A DNA stretch of 64,000 nt from Myrica gale. Its lineage: Eukaryota; Streptophyta; Magnoliopsida; Fagales; Myricaceae. A program made the position numbers and the translations under genes. The stretch spans positions 12,676,001 through 12,740,000 of the forward strand of contig OZ005616.1 in assembly GCA_963930655.1 (NCBI GenBank), in the 5' to 3' direction. The notes under the pieces were generated by a model that saw nothing but the letters and a program-made list of their open reading frames with translations, searched no databases and was not told where the DNA came from. Numbering within the stretch: the stretch's first letter is position 1; every line of letters starts with the position of its first letter. Below are positions 54,427-64,000 of the stretch, piece by piece.

Positions 54427-56844
54427 TCCACACCTTCTCTCAATCATCCTTCAGTGTGGTTGCACAGACATCAACTCAGCCCCTTAACATGATTTGTCAT
54501 ATAACTTTCATTTGCACAAACTTCTTTTCTTTAGAAAATCATGCAAATGCTTATGTCGTGTCATACTTGATAATCAATAATATGTCATGCTTGATCATGA
54601 AAATCATGTTGTGTATCATTCCTGTTTTCGTAAAAATGTAAGTTTGCCACTTACTTCCACTTACCTTGATCCTCCTGAGTTTCGAGTGGTGCTTCGCCTA
54701 CAATCGAGTTACATACGTTACTTAGACGCTTAGACAATAACAATCAAATAGACATACAAAAGTACTCATAGACGTTCCCGGTTTCCAAAATTCATATCTT
54801 TGAACATACGAATTCACTTACAAAAGATTTCTTTTAAACTTTATCTTTCATAAAATAAATTTGAAAACAATAAGCATATACATCAAACAACTCCAACTAG
54901 GTTGTTGTTTTAACTACTATATGTCTAACTTGTATTCAACTTTAGAACACTTATACTTTCCATCAAGAACATTAATTTTCAAGACCTATCTTGAAGATTA
55001 ACAACAACATTTCATATTTCGCATACCAAATCAGCAACTTATCTCATGTCTAATTTTTATACTCCTTGTTCCAAACTTTACACTTTTACTACGCATGGAC
55101 TAATGACCATCAAATTCTATCAATTAAACCTCAATGGATGTTCTATATAGCTACTACCGAGACATATAGGATTTGACCTTATTTCCATGCTCTTAGATCT
55201 CTAGATTTGCAAGTTCACATATATGCTCATTGACAGGAATTCTCCAAACATTACTTATATGCATAATTTCTTCCTTCTATGGCCAACCCGTGGTCCTTTG
55301 CACTTAAATTCACTCTTTAGCCTGCTGACCTAGACCTTAATCATCCTAGACATGTTCCATCGTCACAATTCTTCAAGTTTCTGGTAAGAATCACATTAGG
55401 CTCTTAAGGACAACACCACATACAAGCAGTCCACCTAACCCGAGTGTATAGTCTCCATTTTCTCCAAAAATACAACCAATGTGCTTAAGTTATTAGCTTG
55501 TTGTTCTATCCCTATGATCCACATGCAACACATCAAATCAGCAAGCAATTCCTCAAGGAAACCATACTCTTGTATGCATATTAGCATTTTCCAAATATAC
55601 ATTTATTCCTAGACTTAGGATACTGACCGAAGCCCTAACATCATCCAAACTTACCATGTTCATATCTATTTTCAAGGGTTACAACAGCAAGCTTAACAGC
55701 CTCCAAAAATCAAAGATTTACACTTTAACTTCAAATGCAACTAGTCTATAAGCAAGGTCATATCTCAAATCTTATTTTCCAAGCTTTAATTAATCTAAAC
55801 CGTGGCCCCTACTCACCATTAACCATCCGTAATCATAAGAACATACAACAACCAAATCACTTCCAACAAGTCACAAGATTCGGCCAAGGTACCTCAATTC
55901 CTACATGCATCATCATCTCTTCAAAGATTTAGCCAAACCATGGCCTCTACCCCTCCTCCAACAACAAGTTCACAACCAATATCTATCATAACTATCATCA
56001 GTCCACTCACAAGAACAACAACCAAGAATAAGCCAAAATCTAATTTCCATGTCATATTTGTCCAAAACAAGAGCACCTTACCTTAGGAGTTTCGGCTGGA
56101 CACTAGAGATGGCTAGAGAACACCTAGAATAGGATATCCATGGTAAGAATTAGGAAAAAGAATAACTCATAGGGGAAGAGATATCAAAGGGCCGGATTTC
56201 CCTTACCTAGGCTTGCTTCCCCCCTTGACCTTGCTTTCTCCTCCTTCACTTACTCGGTTTTTCTCCTTCTCCCTCTCTCAGCCAAGCTCTCTTGTGCTCT
56301 CTCTTTTGTGCGACCAAAGAGTGAACTGAGTGTGTGTGAAGTGAGTGAGGCGTGAAAGTGTAAAAGGAAAAGCTGAACTTAGCCTAAAACACGTCCAAAG
56401 AGGGGGGTAGCCTTGCTTGTATCGCCCATTCCTATTGGCTGCATCGGCGGCAGCTTTTGTTTCTTTTCCTTTTTATTTATTTTGCCTTTCTATGCCCTCC
56501 ACGTGAATCTCTTTTCGGTTTCTATTACACTTCCTTTTGCTATTCACGTGATTCTCTATTCAGCCTACTTAAGAACATGTCATTTGCCTAATAATAACAA
56601 AATCTAGGATAACTTAACAACACAACCATAACTTATCATACAACTGAAAATACTTAGCCAAATTTCAGCAACCATAAAGTATAATAAAATGCACTTTAAA
56701 TATCTTTAAACATTAAAATTCCATAAGTCATTGTAATCTAATAAAAGACCTTACAATAGGCCAAACAACAACCCCCAAAATTAAATTTAAAGAACAAATA
56801 CGTAAGCATAAATAGCACAATGAAATTCGGGATCTCACAAGTAG

Positions 56845-57127
56845 GCTCACTGGAGACTTATGAGATGTCGCCGCCTCAGCCTAAGAAGAACAAATCTTTT
56901 GCTTTGAGAAGAGTCAAAGAAGAGGTCTCAGCAGATTCGGATGAAGAAATTCTTGATGATGCGTAGTTTGCCTTGTTTATGAAATTGTTCAAGAAATTCT
57001 TAAAACCGAAAGGTGGCCAATGTTGAGTCTGAGGATTCAGATGATGAAGGTAATGTTGGAGAGTCTTCAAGGTGCCTACAAAAAATTTGTTAGTCCAAGG
57101 TTGATCTTGAGCTATCTAACTCTATTT
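56845..57127 (+). pseudogene. copia Gag, middle part
   Basis: Resumes the Gag reading broken at 39809: GSLETYEM, PPQPKKNKSFALRRVKEE, an acidic DSDEEILDDA segment, one stop near 56966, and FALFMKLFKKFLK. Frameshifts follow. It is interrupted at about 57127 by the Sirevirus-like LTR. Confidence 0.8.
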
Positions 57128-57368
57128 TGATGATAACGAATGAACAAATAGCTTTGAAGTATTTTTAGAATATGTGGTTGTCAATCCACTATTCAATGGA
57201 AAGTACTGAATTTTATTTAAATTTTTCATTAATTTGTTATACCATAAATTTGACTTAAACACTATGGCTTGCACCTAAACTATGACACTTTTCATTGTAG
57301 GAGTTTTCGTGTTGAAATGGAAAAGATTGGATATCAAAAAGCATTGAAAAACTCTATCTGCCAAGGTG

Positions 57369-57472
57369 GTGTCGACATATTGCACTGACACCAGACTGCA
57401 GTTTTAATGGTGTCGACACATGCCACATATAGCTTTTGATGGTGTCGACACATGCAGACTATGTGTCGACAC
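57369..57472 (+). promoter_or_regulatory. GTGTCGACAC boxes in the copia LTR
   Basis: Perfect boxes at 57410, 57442 and 57463 and a 9-of-10 match at 57369. The last two are exactly 21 bp apart with an unrelated spacer (ATGCAGACTAT); the other steps are 32 and 41 bp, close to 3 and 4 helical turns. Same box as in gypsy LTRs A and D. Confidence 0.75.
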
Positions 57473-58230
57473 ATGTTGCAATTTTGCAGTTTTTTCCCCG
57501 GAACATCGACAACTCTTTTAAAAGCTCTAAAATGACTTGGGTACCCCTCCAACGGTACAATAAAGCTACTTGAAGGCCTTCCAAGTCTAGAGGACTATAA
57601 TTAGAATAAGATGGAGAGAGAAAAGCAAGGACTTGCATCATTATTCAAGATCTAGCCTCTAAAAGAGAGAAAAAGCTTGAAAGAGGGAGAAAAGCTAGAT
57701 CCACATAAATCCTCTGTTGATTCCTTCAAGACTAAAGCTTTCATTGTTAAATCTTGTCCTCTTGCTCACCATTGATGATCTAGCCTCCAAAGAAAGAAAA
57801 AATAGCTTGAAGAAGAGAGAATCTTTTGCATCTCTAACATAATCAATCTTGACCTAGCCTCCAAGAGAGAGAGAAAAATGCAAAATAACAAAGCTACACA
57901 TTTTCCAAGAGATCTGCTCCTATCTTGCTACCAACTACAACCTTTGAAAACCTACAAGTGTGAGATACACTTGGGCCTATCTGTGAGGATAGAAGAAATC
58001 TCATAGGCTTTCAGATTTTGGACGAGTTGAAGAGTGAGCTCGGGGAAACTCTTGTAAAGGTCACTTAGCACACGGAAGCTAAGTTGTAGACACTATTGGA
58101 TTATAGTGGAGAAGCTCAAGGAAGGCAATAGCCTTGGGGTGGATGTAGGCAACTCTTGGCCGAACCACCTAAAAATAGCGGTGTTATCACTCTTCCCTGA
58201 TCTTTTACATTATTGTTATCATTTATTTTT

Positions 58231-59962
58231 AGGTTAATTACAAAAAACCCCCCATGAACTTGTATATCAATCTCAAATACCCCTCTGAACAAAAAAATCG
58301 TTACAACCCGGCCCCATATATTAAGTGGCACGTTGCATTTCGGCCGTGCACCCAGATTCGGCATTAAATGACACTGTTTCTGTCACAGGTGCAAGGCACG
58401 TGACACCCAAACCACGCGAAGTTACCAGATTGCCCCCGTACCCTAACTCTTTCGACTACACATGAAAACAATTCTTTGATGCCGTGCGTTTTGACATGCT
58501 TTCAGATGATATCCTCAGGGTCCTAATAACAACATACCGATGAAAGATTGATTCTTGAATCCGGTCAAAGAATCTCGTACATTGGAAAGAAATAGCAGGT
58601 AACATCACTGACTGATTCTTCGCAAGCCATATAGCTGCCCCAATCAGACAAGCAGCAAGAGTCCTGGTAATATAGTCAAGAACCCGAGAAGTTTCCTTCG
58701 ATCTCTCTACCCCCCATTGAACAACAAACCCCATGCTAGTAGAATCAAACCCAACCAAAAAAAAATCTGAACACTCTTCTGCAACCTGTACACAAAATAC
58801 AAAACCTTCTTCTAAGCAAGAAATTTCTTTCAAACAAGAAAACCAAAACGTTCATGAACCATTTTGTGACCAATCTACCACAGAAAATTACCAACACCAG
58901 CACGCCCCATTTCCACAGCTCCACACTCCAAATCGTACAGTTTTGCAATTTATGAACCGTTAAGCAAGAAATAAAAAACCCCATGATACACACAAATGCA
59001 ATCCACTCAAACAAAGCCACCATTTTCAGCTTCTTAGCAGTTGCCTCCCTCATTCTAATATTGGCCGAGTTGTACACTTCCTCATCATCTTCCTCCTTTC
59101 TTCCCGGCATTCCGATCAACGGCGTTCTGGGTGTGATCGGTGCTGATTTCACTTTATCTCATAGAGTATTGACAATGCTTTTGTGTATTGGGGAAGCCCC
59201 AATAGGTGAGTTTCGATTGGAGGAACTCGTCTCCGCCCACTGGCCCTTCTCTGCAGTCAAATTATCATCGATAACATAGGCTGGCTCCACCAATCTCGAC
59301 TTGGGATTCGAGAACAACGACCTCGTCCAATGTTCGATCAAATGGCAGTGTGCTACATAATGAGTTTCTTGAATCCATGCCCTTCTTTCAGTTATTGAAC
59401 CACCCACATCGTGGCCTCCCCCAACCCCATCACCAAAATCAGAGGATGACGAGGAGAAAAGTATGTCCAGCAGAACACCACCACAGCTCTGAACTGGAGG
59501 CTGCTTCTTTGAACCAAAATCCACACTGGGCATCCCAAAATTGCTCAGTTTGGACCCAGAACTTGAATAACTCCCAAAACCCTTAAAAGATCCCCAACTT
59601 CCAGTACTTTTGACCATATTACCGGTTTTCAGCAACGTATCTGCCATGCTTCCCATTGCAAATGAGCAGGGGGTTGAAGATGAGTAAATGGGAGCATAAG
59701 GTGGAAACGCACGGCATCAAAGAATTGTTTTCATGTGTAGTGGAAAGAGTTAGAGCACGGGGGCAATCTGGTAACTTCGCATGGTTTGGGTGTCACGTGC
59801 CCTGCACATGTGACGAAAACCGTGCCATTTAACGCCGAATCTGGGTGCACGGCCGAAATGCAACGTGTCACTTAATATATGGGGTCGGGTTGTAACGATT
59901 TTTTGTTCAGGGGGTATTTGAGATTGACATACAAGTTCATGGGGGTTTTTTGTAATTAACCC
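58231..59962. mobile_element. Mutator-like element (Pack-MULE type) with captured MSL gene piece
   Basis: Terminal inverted repeats of about 260 bp (58231-58492 and 59706-59962) begin GGTTAATTACAAAAAACCCC and stay highly similar throughout. TTTATTTTT on both sides (58222-58230 and 59963-59971) is the 9-bp duplication typical of Mutator elements. No transposase is present; the inside is a host gene fragment. Inserted in the Sirevirus-like solo LTR. Confidence 0.88.
58456..59656 (-). pseudogene. captured MSL10-like mechanosensitive channel fragment
   Basis: On the minus strand, three overlapping frames give a nearly continuous N-terminal half of a plant MscS-like protein. 59656-59159 is a Ser/Gly-rich N-terminus with LFSNPKSRLVEPAYVIDD. 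59152-58745 has TPRTPLIG, then membrane segments FEWIAFVCIMGFFISCLTV and LWKWGVLVLVIFCGRLVTKW, and FERNFLLRRRF. 58833-58456 has RVLDYITRTLAACLIGAAIW and FDRIQESIFHRYV. These match the MSL10/MSL9 order. At least two frame changes and the loss of the pore-forming C-terminal half exclude function. The last codons run into the terminal repeat. No introns are obvious, consistent with a single captured exon. Confidence 0.88.
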
Positions 59963-60084
59963 TTTATTTTTCTTTGTTCTGTATAGCATTAAATATTTTC
60001 AGATCTACATTTTCATTGAAAAGGGGCTAAATTTTTCATAAACCCAATTCAACCCCCCCTCTTGGGTTGATATTTGGACTTACA

Positions 60085-60754
60085 AATTTATTTGAGCGTC
60101 TGAAGCTTCAAAAGAGGAACAAATCATTCCTCAAGAAAATGCATGAAGTTCAAAGGTGAACTTATGATTAAGTTTGAGGAAGTCAGTGAAAGAAATGTTG
60201 AACATGAAGCTGAAGTAAAAATGCTTAAGTGTGCTCTAGAAAAGTCCAGTAGTCAACTTCAACAGTTTTCCAGTGGAGCAAAGAAGTTTGGTCATATTTT
60301 TAGTCTTGGAGTTCCATCTAGAGACAGGAAAGGTCTAGCCTACACTGAGTCTGAGGGTGCTTCAACTTCAAAGATGGTATTTGTTCCAGCATCCATACTA
60401 GGCAAACTTCCAAAAGTGAAGAGACTCACTCCTCAGGTAAACAAAATTAAAGAGTTTGCTTCTAAACCTGTTAGTTCTAATTCACAGATGAAAAATGCAA
60501 GGACTCACACACCACTAAAATTTGGCCCTACATGTCATTTTTGTGGGAAGATTGGCCACATTAGACCAAGATGTTTTAAATTGAATAGACAAGAGAAATC
60601 TTCGAATTTGTCTTCGTTTAATGACAATCATGAGAATCTAGCTCATCAAGTCAAAGTCTTAACTGAGCATACATTGTTGTTAAACAATAAATTCCAGCAA
60701 TTGTCTAAACAATCTAATGTTCAAGAAAAGTTTTGCTTCTCTTATAGCCTTTAA
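60085..60754 (+). pseudogene. copia Gag C-terminal part with zinc knuckle
   Basis: An open stretch from 60143 of 203 codons, with an acidic coiled-coil-like start (EEVSERNVEHEAEVKMLKCA) and a CCHC zinc knuckle CHFCGKIGHIRPRCF at about 130-144. It is the nucleocapsid end of the same Gag. The protease frame begins 38 bases before its stop in another frame, so a frame change separates Gag and Pol here. Confidence 0.85.
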
Positions 60755-61660
60755 AGCTAGCAATCATTTTATGTGGTATTTGGATAGTGCTTGTTCTAGG
60801 CTATGGTGTGGTGACAGATCATTGTTCACTACACATGAGGACCACAAAGTCGGATCCGTGACTTTTGGTGCTGGTGGCAAAGCACCAATACTTGGCAAAG
60901 GTACAATTGAAGTTTCAGGTAAGTCTCCATTCAAGAACGTGTTGTTTGTTGATGGCCTGAAGGCAAATTTGCTGACTATTAGTCAAATTTGCGACTCTGG
61001 ATTTCAGGTCCACTTCAGAAAGAATTGTTGTTCTGTATTTGATTCTAATGGTGATTGTCTTGTGAAAGGTACTCACACGTCAAATAACTGTTATTGTATT
61101 TGTCACAATTCTAATTTGAAATGCAGCGGTGCCAAAGTCGATGAGTCTAAACTATGGTATCAAAGACTTGGGCATATGAATTACAAATATTTGTCTAAAA
61201 TCTTTAGGAAAGAACTAGTTGTAGGCTTGCCTAAACTATAAAAGATTAAAGACTGAGTGTGTGGACCATGTCAGCTTGGTCAGCAAAAAAAATCAGTTCA
61301 TAAAAGAACTAGAGTGATGTATTGACTAAGGGACCACAAGAATTGTTACATATGGATCACATGGGACCATCTAGAACTGAAAGTCTAGGCAGAAAGAAGT
61401 ACATTATGGCGGTGGTGGATGACTTCTCAAGATTGAGAGAGAATTTTGATGCTTTTGAATGCACTGAGATCTTTTCAAAAGATTGATAAATGAAAAAGGA
61501 TATTCCATTATCAGAATCAGGAGTGATCATGGAAAGAAATTTGAAAATTCTAACTTTTTTTATTTTTTTTTCTAACACAATCATTCATCAAGAGCTCTTT
61601 GCTCCAATCACACCTTAGCATAATGGAGTAGTTGAACGTAAGAATCGTGTTCTTCAGGAA
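60717..61660 (+). pseudogene. copia protease and integrase, broken
   Basis: 60717-61241 is open: the protease has WYLDSACSRLW, where copia usually has DSGCS, so the active-site glycine is changed to alanine. A GAG-pre-integrase domain follows (LWYQRLGHMNYKYLSKI). After the stop at 61239 the integrase continues in pieces: a CGPCQLGQ zinc end, HMDHMGPSRTESLGRKKY, VVDDFSR, RIRSDHGKKFEN, and finally VVERKNRVLQE at 61629-61660. It breaks where the second copia LTR begins. Clearly inactive. Confidence 0.85.
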
Positions 61661-61667
61661 TGTTCGA

Positions 61668-62899
61668 TGTATGCCCTCAAAACCAATCATTTTGAATAAT
61701 TATGAGATAATTATTGTTGTATATTAATCACTTGTATATTATTTTGGGTACATGCAATGACATAAGATGTCGTCTTGTTGAGCAACATTGTAGAAAAGTC
61801 AGGCCAATGATTAATGAATGGAAGGCGGGGAGTATGACTTTTCGGATCCTTGTTGACTCACTTTGTTATAGACCGAGATACATGATAATGTTTAAATAGG
61901 TCTACACTCATGTAGCCTCTATAAGATAGAATGATGATACCATCATTGAGACAATGGCCTTAAATCAGACGAGTGGGTGCAATGTATGAGTATATACATT
62001 GAACCGGATCAAATATGAATACCTTCTAGAAACGATCCCTGATGTAGAGAATGATATTTAGCACAATTAACTTATGTTGTCCTTAGACTTAAGAGAGTTA
62101 TGCTGGTTTGCTTGTTATGTACTTGTGCTTTGACTGAGTCATTTGGTGATGATCTTCGCAGATCAAATATTCCCAATAATGTTGGGCCTTGTGCATATTA
62201 AGTAAATTTGTATAATTCCTCAATATGGAATCCACCAGTCATTTGATGAGACAATATATTCATTATGTCTGTACATTGTTGGACTTAAATAAAAATGTTG
62301 CGTAGTAGGATTGTGTGAAAAGTGTTTTCATGGTTATATATATATATAAAGTAATTATTTGCAAAAATTGTTTTTGAAACTTTTTGGGAGTCCAACTGTG
62401 TACAAACAAAGAATTAAGAATTATATGAGGTAGGGACTTAATCGGTGATATTATTCCGGTCCTATTAACTCATGTGGAATATAGTATGGTGGAAGGATAA
62501 ATAAGCATATAATTGTTAGCAAAAGGGATTTCAAAAAAACAATCTCATTATCTCAGGGGTAAATTGTGATATGTTAATGGACAAAATCACAATTTCTAGA
62601 AGTCCAAAAATTCGGATTAGAGAATAAAAGAGTTTTTCATGAATATCCTACGGCCGAAATTTGAAGTCCCAAAAGAACCAATGCATAAGCACAGTTGAGT
62701 TTTGAGCAAGCTATTATAAATAGCTCAGAAGTTCATTTGAGAGGAATGTAATTCATTTTACCGTTTCCGACTTTCTTTCTCTAAAAATTCTCTCTCTCTA
62801 CAACTCTCTCAAGTACTGTGGGCATAGATCTAAATGAGATAGAACGCTTGGGTAGCTTTGATTCAACGATGCCTTCCACTGCGATCTCGTGCTCTAACA
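61668..62899 (+). repeat. 5' LTR of a second copia element (about 1.23 kb)
   Basis: Probably starts TGTATGCCCTCAAAACC at 61668 (61661 is possible) and ends GCTCTAACA, followed by a primer site. It has a TATA box and a CT-rich leader after it. Confidence 0.75.
62715..62722 (+). promoter_or_regulatory. TATA box of the second copia LTR
   Basis: TATAAATA in GCTATTATAAATAGC, about 40-60 bases ahead of the CTTTCTTTCTCTAAA leader. It is the best promoter signal in the window. Confidence 0.7.
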
Positions 62900-62901
62900 A
62901 G

Positions 62902-62913
62902 TGGTATCAAAGC
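62902..62913 (+). promoter_or_regulatory. primer binding site of the second copia element
   Basis: TGGTATCAAAGC, one change from the initiator-Met primer sequence, two bases after the LTR. Confidence 0.8.
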
Positions 62914-63537
62914 TCAGATTTTTTAAATCTCACAGCTCAAGGTTAGTGTTTCTCTCTCTATCTCACGCGCATGCAAGATCGTGTGCTTCACGATCTGTTG
63001 AGTTTAGAAGCGAATATTTTTTATTTTGTTGGTTGGAAAGTGTTTCCGTACCATGTATTACATGTTTTTATTTTGCATGTGGTTTTCCTCTTGGTGCACG
63101 CGTATGTGAAACGGGAGAAAGTAGCTTTGATTCTCTTTGGTGTTGTGTGTGTAACAAAGAGAAAAACTCTTATGCCCATGGGTTTTTTCTTCGGAGAGAA
63201 CAAGAAGAATTCGTTTGTTTTGTTTTTCTTGTGAGACAAGAAAAATCGGCATCTGTAGATTTTGTTGAGAAATGCTGGATCTGAGGATGCATGTTGTTCT
63301 CTTTGTGAATTTGTTGAGAAACAAGATCCAAATCAGGCTGTTTTGGGTTTGTGTTGTTATGATAAATTTTAGAGAACCAACGTAAGAGAAAGAGAGAGAG
63401 AGAGAGCTTTTTTGCTCTCCAAGTTGGGCCTCCATTGTTACCGGTAGTGGCCTCAGCAGTGGAGCCGCGTGGCCTGGTGGACAATGATGGCCGCTGCCAA
63501 GGTGTTCCCCTTTGGGATACACGGTTTGAGGCTTAGA
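62914..63537 (+). other. leader remnant of the second copia element
   Basis: No coding that I recognise. The short frames here (for example 62971-63234) have no family motifs. The leader ends at a junction into LTR sequence near 63538. Confidence 0.55.
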
Positions 63538-63735
63538 CTTATGGTGGAAGGATAAATAGGCGTATAATTGTTAGCAAAACAGATTTCACAAAAACAATCT
63601 CATTATCTTGAGGGTTAATTGTGATATGTTAATAGACATGATCACAATTTGTAGAAGCCCATAAATTCAGATTACAGAATATAAAGGGGTTAATGAAAAA
63701 GAGTTTTTCATGAGGATCCTATGGCCGAGATTATT
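63538..63735 (+). repeat. internal LTR fragment of the second copia element
   Basis: From TTATGGTGGAAGGATAAATA to GGCCGAGATT it matches 62485-62662 with several differences. It is an LTR piece lacking both ends, left after deletion of the element's body and joined directly to host RT sequence. Confidence 0.75.
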
Positions 63736-64000
63736 TTCGGATTAATGCCATGCATGACGAATTAAATCAATTGTTTCGAAATGATGTGTGGTATTTAGTT
63801 CCTAGACCTGGAGATACAATGTTATCGGTACCAAGTGCATATTCAAAAACAAGACCGATGAGAATGGTGTCATCAAACTTAACAAGGCAAGGTTACTTGC
63901 TCAAGGATATATACAAGTGGAAGGTATTGATTTTGAGGAAAATTTTGCTCTAGTTGCTTGATTAGAGTTTATACGTATTTTACTTGTTGTCTCCTGCTTC
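63736..64000 (+). pseudogene. copia reverse transcriptase, start of domain, cut by window end
   Basis: An AMHDELNQLFRNDVW block leads into a frame-shifted continuation recognisable as the KARLVAQGY, EGIDFEE and PVARLE region of copia RT. Several frame changes (around 63835 and 63880) and stops make it inactive. Orientation and order fit the host copia element. Confidence 0.8.

Larger units (their letters stand above)
39810..56839 (-). repeat. solo LTR C, minus strand, split by element B
   Basis: Plus-strand limits are TGTCACGCCC at 39810 and GATCTCACA at 56839, so on the minus strand it reads TGTGAGATC...GGGCGTGACA. Flanks are GGTAG (39805-39809) and AGTAG (56840-56844), a duplication with one change. 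Without element B and one TCCAC copy it is about 3.05 kb, the length of LTR A. A TC-rich leader region lies at 56200-56300 (complement). GTGTCGACAC boxes are absent. One stem-loop of the GAAGGA type spans the element B insertion point. 54432-56839 shows no coding. Confidence 0.88.
57128..60084 (+). repeat. Sirevirus-like copia solo LTR, split by a Mutator-like element
   Basis: Starts TGATGATAACGAATG and ends TTGGACTTACA; flanks TATTT (57123-57127) and AATTT (60085-60089) match at 4 of 5 bases. Net length about 1.22 kb. The 3' region with GCAATAGCCTTGGGGTGGAT near 58121 and a C-rich AATTCAACCCCCCCT stretch near 60045 is typical of copia LTRs of the Sirevirus group. No primer site follows and the host Gag reading continues, so it is a solo LTR. 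The family name is from memory of typical sequences. Confidence 0.7.
38981..64000 (+). mobile_element. old Ty1/copia element, dismembered by nested insertions
   Basis: Pieces in the right order and on the same strand can be followed: 5' LTR tail (to 39168), primer site (39171), gag N-terminal part (39212-39809), gag middle (56845-57127), gag end with zinc knuckle (60085-60754), protease and integrase (60717-61660), reverse transcriptase (63736 to the window end). The gaps are filled by solo LTR C with element B, the Sirevirus-like solo LTR with a Mutator-like element, and a second copia LTR. All coding pieces have stops or shifts. The DNA between the last integrase motif and RT was lost. Confidence 0.85.

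Noticed and set aside
58745-59152. MSL-like frame as an intact membrane channel gene
   Set aside because: Only the N-terminal half is present, in three frames, inside Mutator terminal repeats.
60717-60754. Programmed frameshift between copia Gag and protease
   Set aside because: Plant copia elements normally use one frame and this copy is decayed elsewhere; a random indel is simpler.
62901-63284. Frame in the second copia leader as a gene
   Set aside because: Overlapping frames in several phases, no known motif, and position between primer site and deleted gag.

Overview
This window is plant nuclear DNA, almost certainly intergenic or pericentromeric heterochromatin of a flowering plant. 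Every coding stretch I recognise is a transposable-element protein or a captured or duplicated fragment of a plant gene: chromovirus-type Ty3/gypsy Gag-Pol, Ty1/copia Gag and protease, CACTA TNP2 and TNPA-like proteins, a hAT transposase, LINE RNase H, an MSL10-like channel and a Raf-like kinase. I see no intact host gene, tRNA, rRNA or CRISPR array.

Left half (1-36.9 kb). A minus-strand LTR (family D, 1-2974) cut by the window edge is followed by a decayed CACTA element (3110-6428). Next come pieces of a minus-strand gypsy LTR (family E: 6429-6476, 20374-21511, 27156-27575) with an attached pol remnant reaching about 28970. E was split twice. A roughly 4 kb solo LTR of family B (6477-20373, target-site duplication AACTT) landed in it, and that solo LTR later received a nearly intact gypsy element A (7054-16969, duplication ATTAT). 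A hAT element with an uninterrupted 744-codon transposase (21512-27155) also sits in E. A second, internally deleted CACTA copy (about 29341-34710) follows. Then comes a minus-strand LTR-like block carrying a 5'-truncated LINE tail.

Right half (36.9-64 kb). MITE-like repeats flank a two-exon fragment of a Raf-like kinase gene. The rest is one old Ty1/copia element (about 38.98-64 kb, plus strand) broken into pieces by later insertions. The first is minus-strand solo LTR C (39810-56839), which itself holds complete gypsy element B (40457-54426, duplication TCCAC). The second is a Sirevirus-like solo LTR (57128-60084), which holds a Mutator-like element (58231-59962, 9-bp duplication) carrying part of an MSL10-like gene. 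The third is a rearranged second copia LTR and leader (61668-63735).

The most interesting signals are non-coding. (1) Arrays of the palindrome GTGTCGACAC occur in gypsy LTRs A and D and in the Sirevirus-like LTR; paired boxes are exactly 21 bp apart (two helical turns) although the spacer sequences differ. (2) A run of about 20 degenerate CCCGGG-centred boxes, mostly 21-25 bp apart, lies upstream of the TATA box of LTR E. (3) A series of stem-loops with GAAGGA-type loops is shared by LTR families A, B and D, with a trace in C, and shows stem-preserving changes. (4) Gypsy element B has an extra acidic open reading frame after pol, and the unrelated-looking element E has a decayed reading frame of similar composition in the same place.
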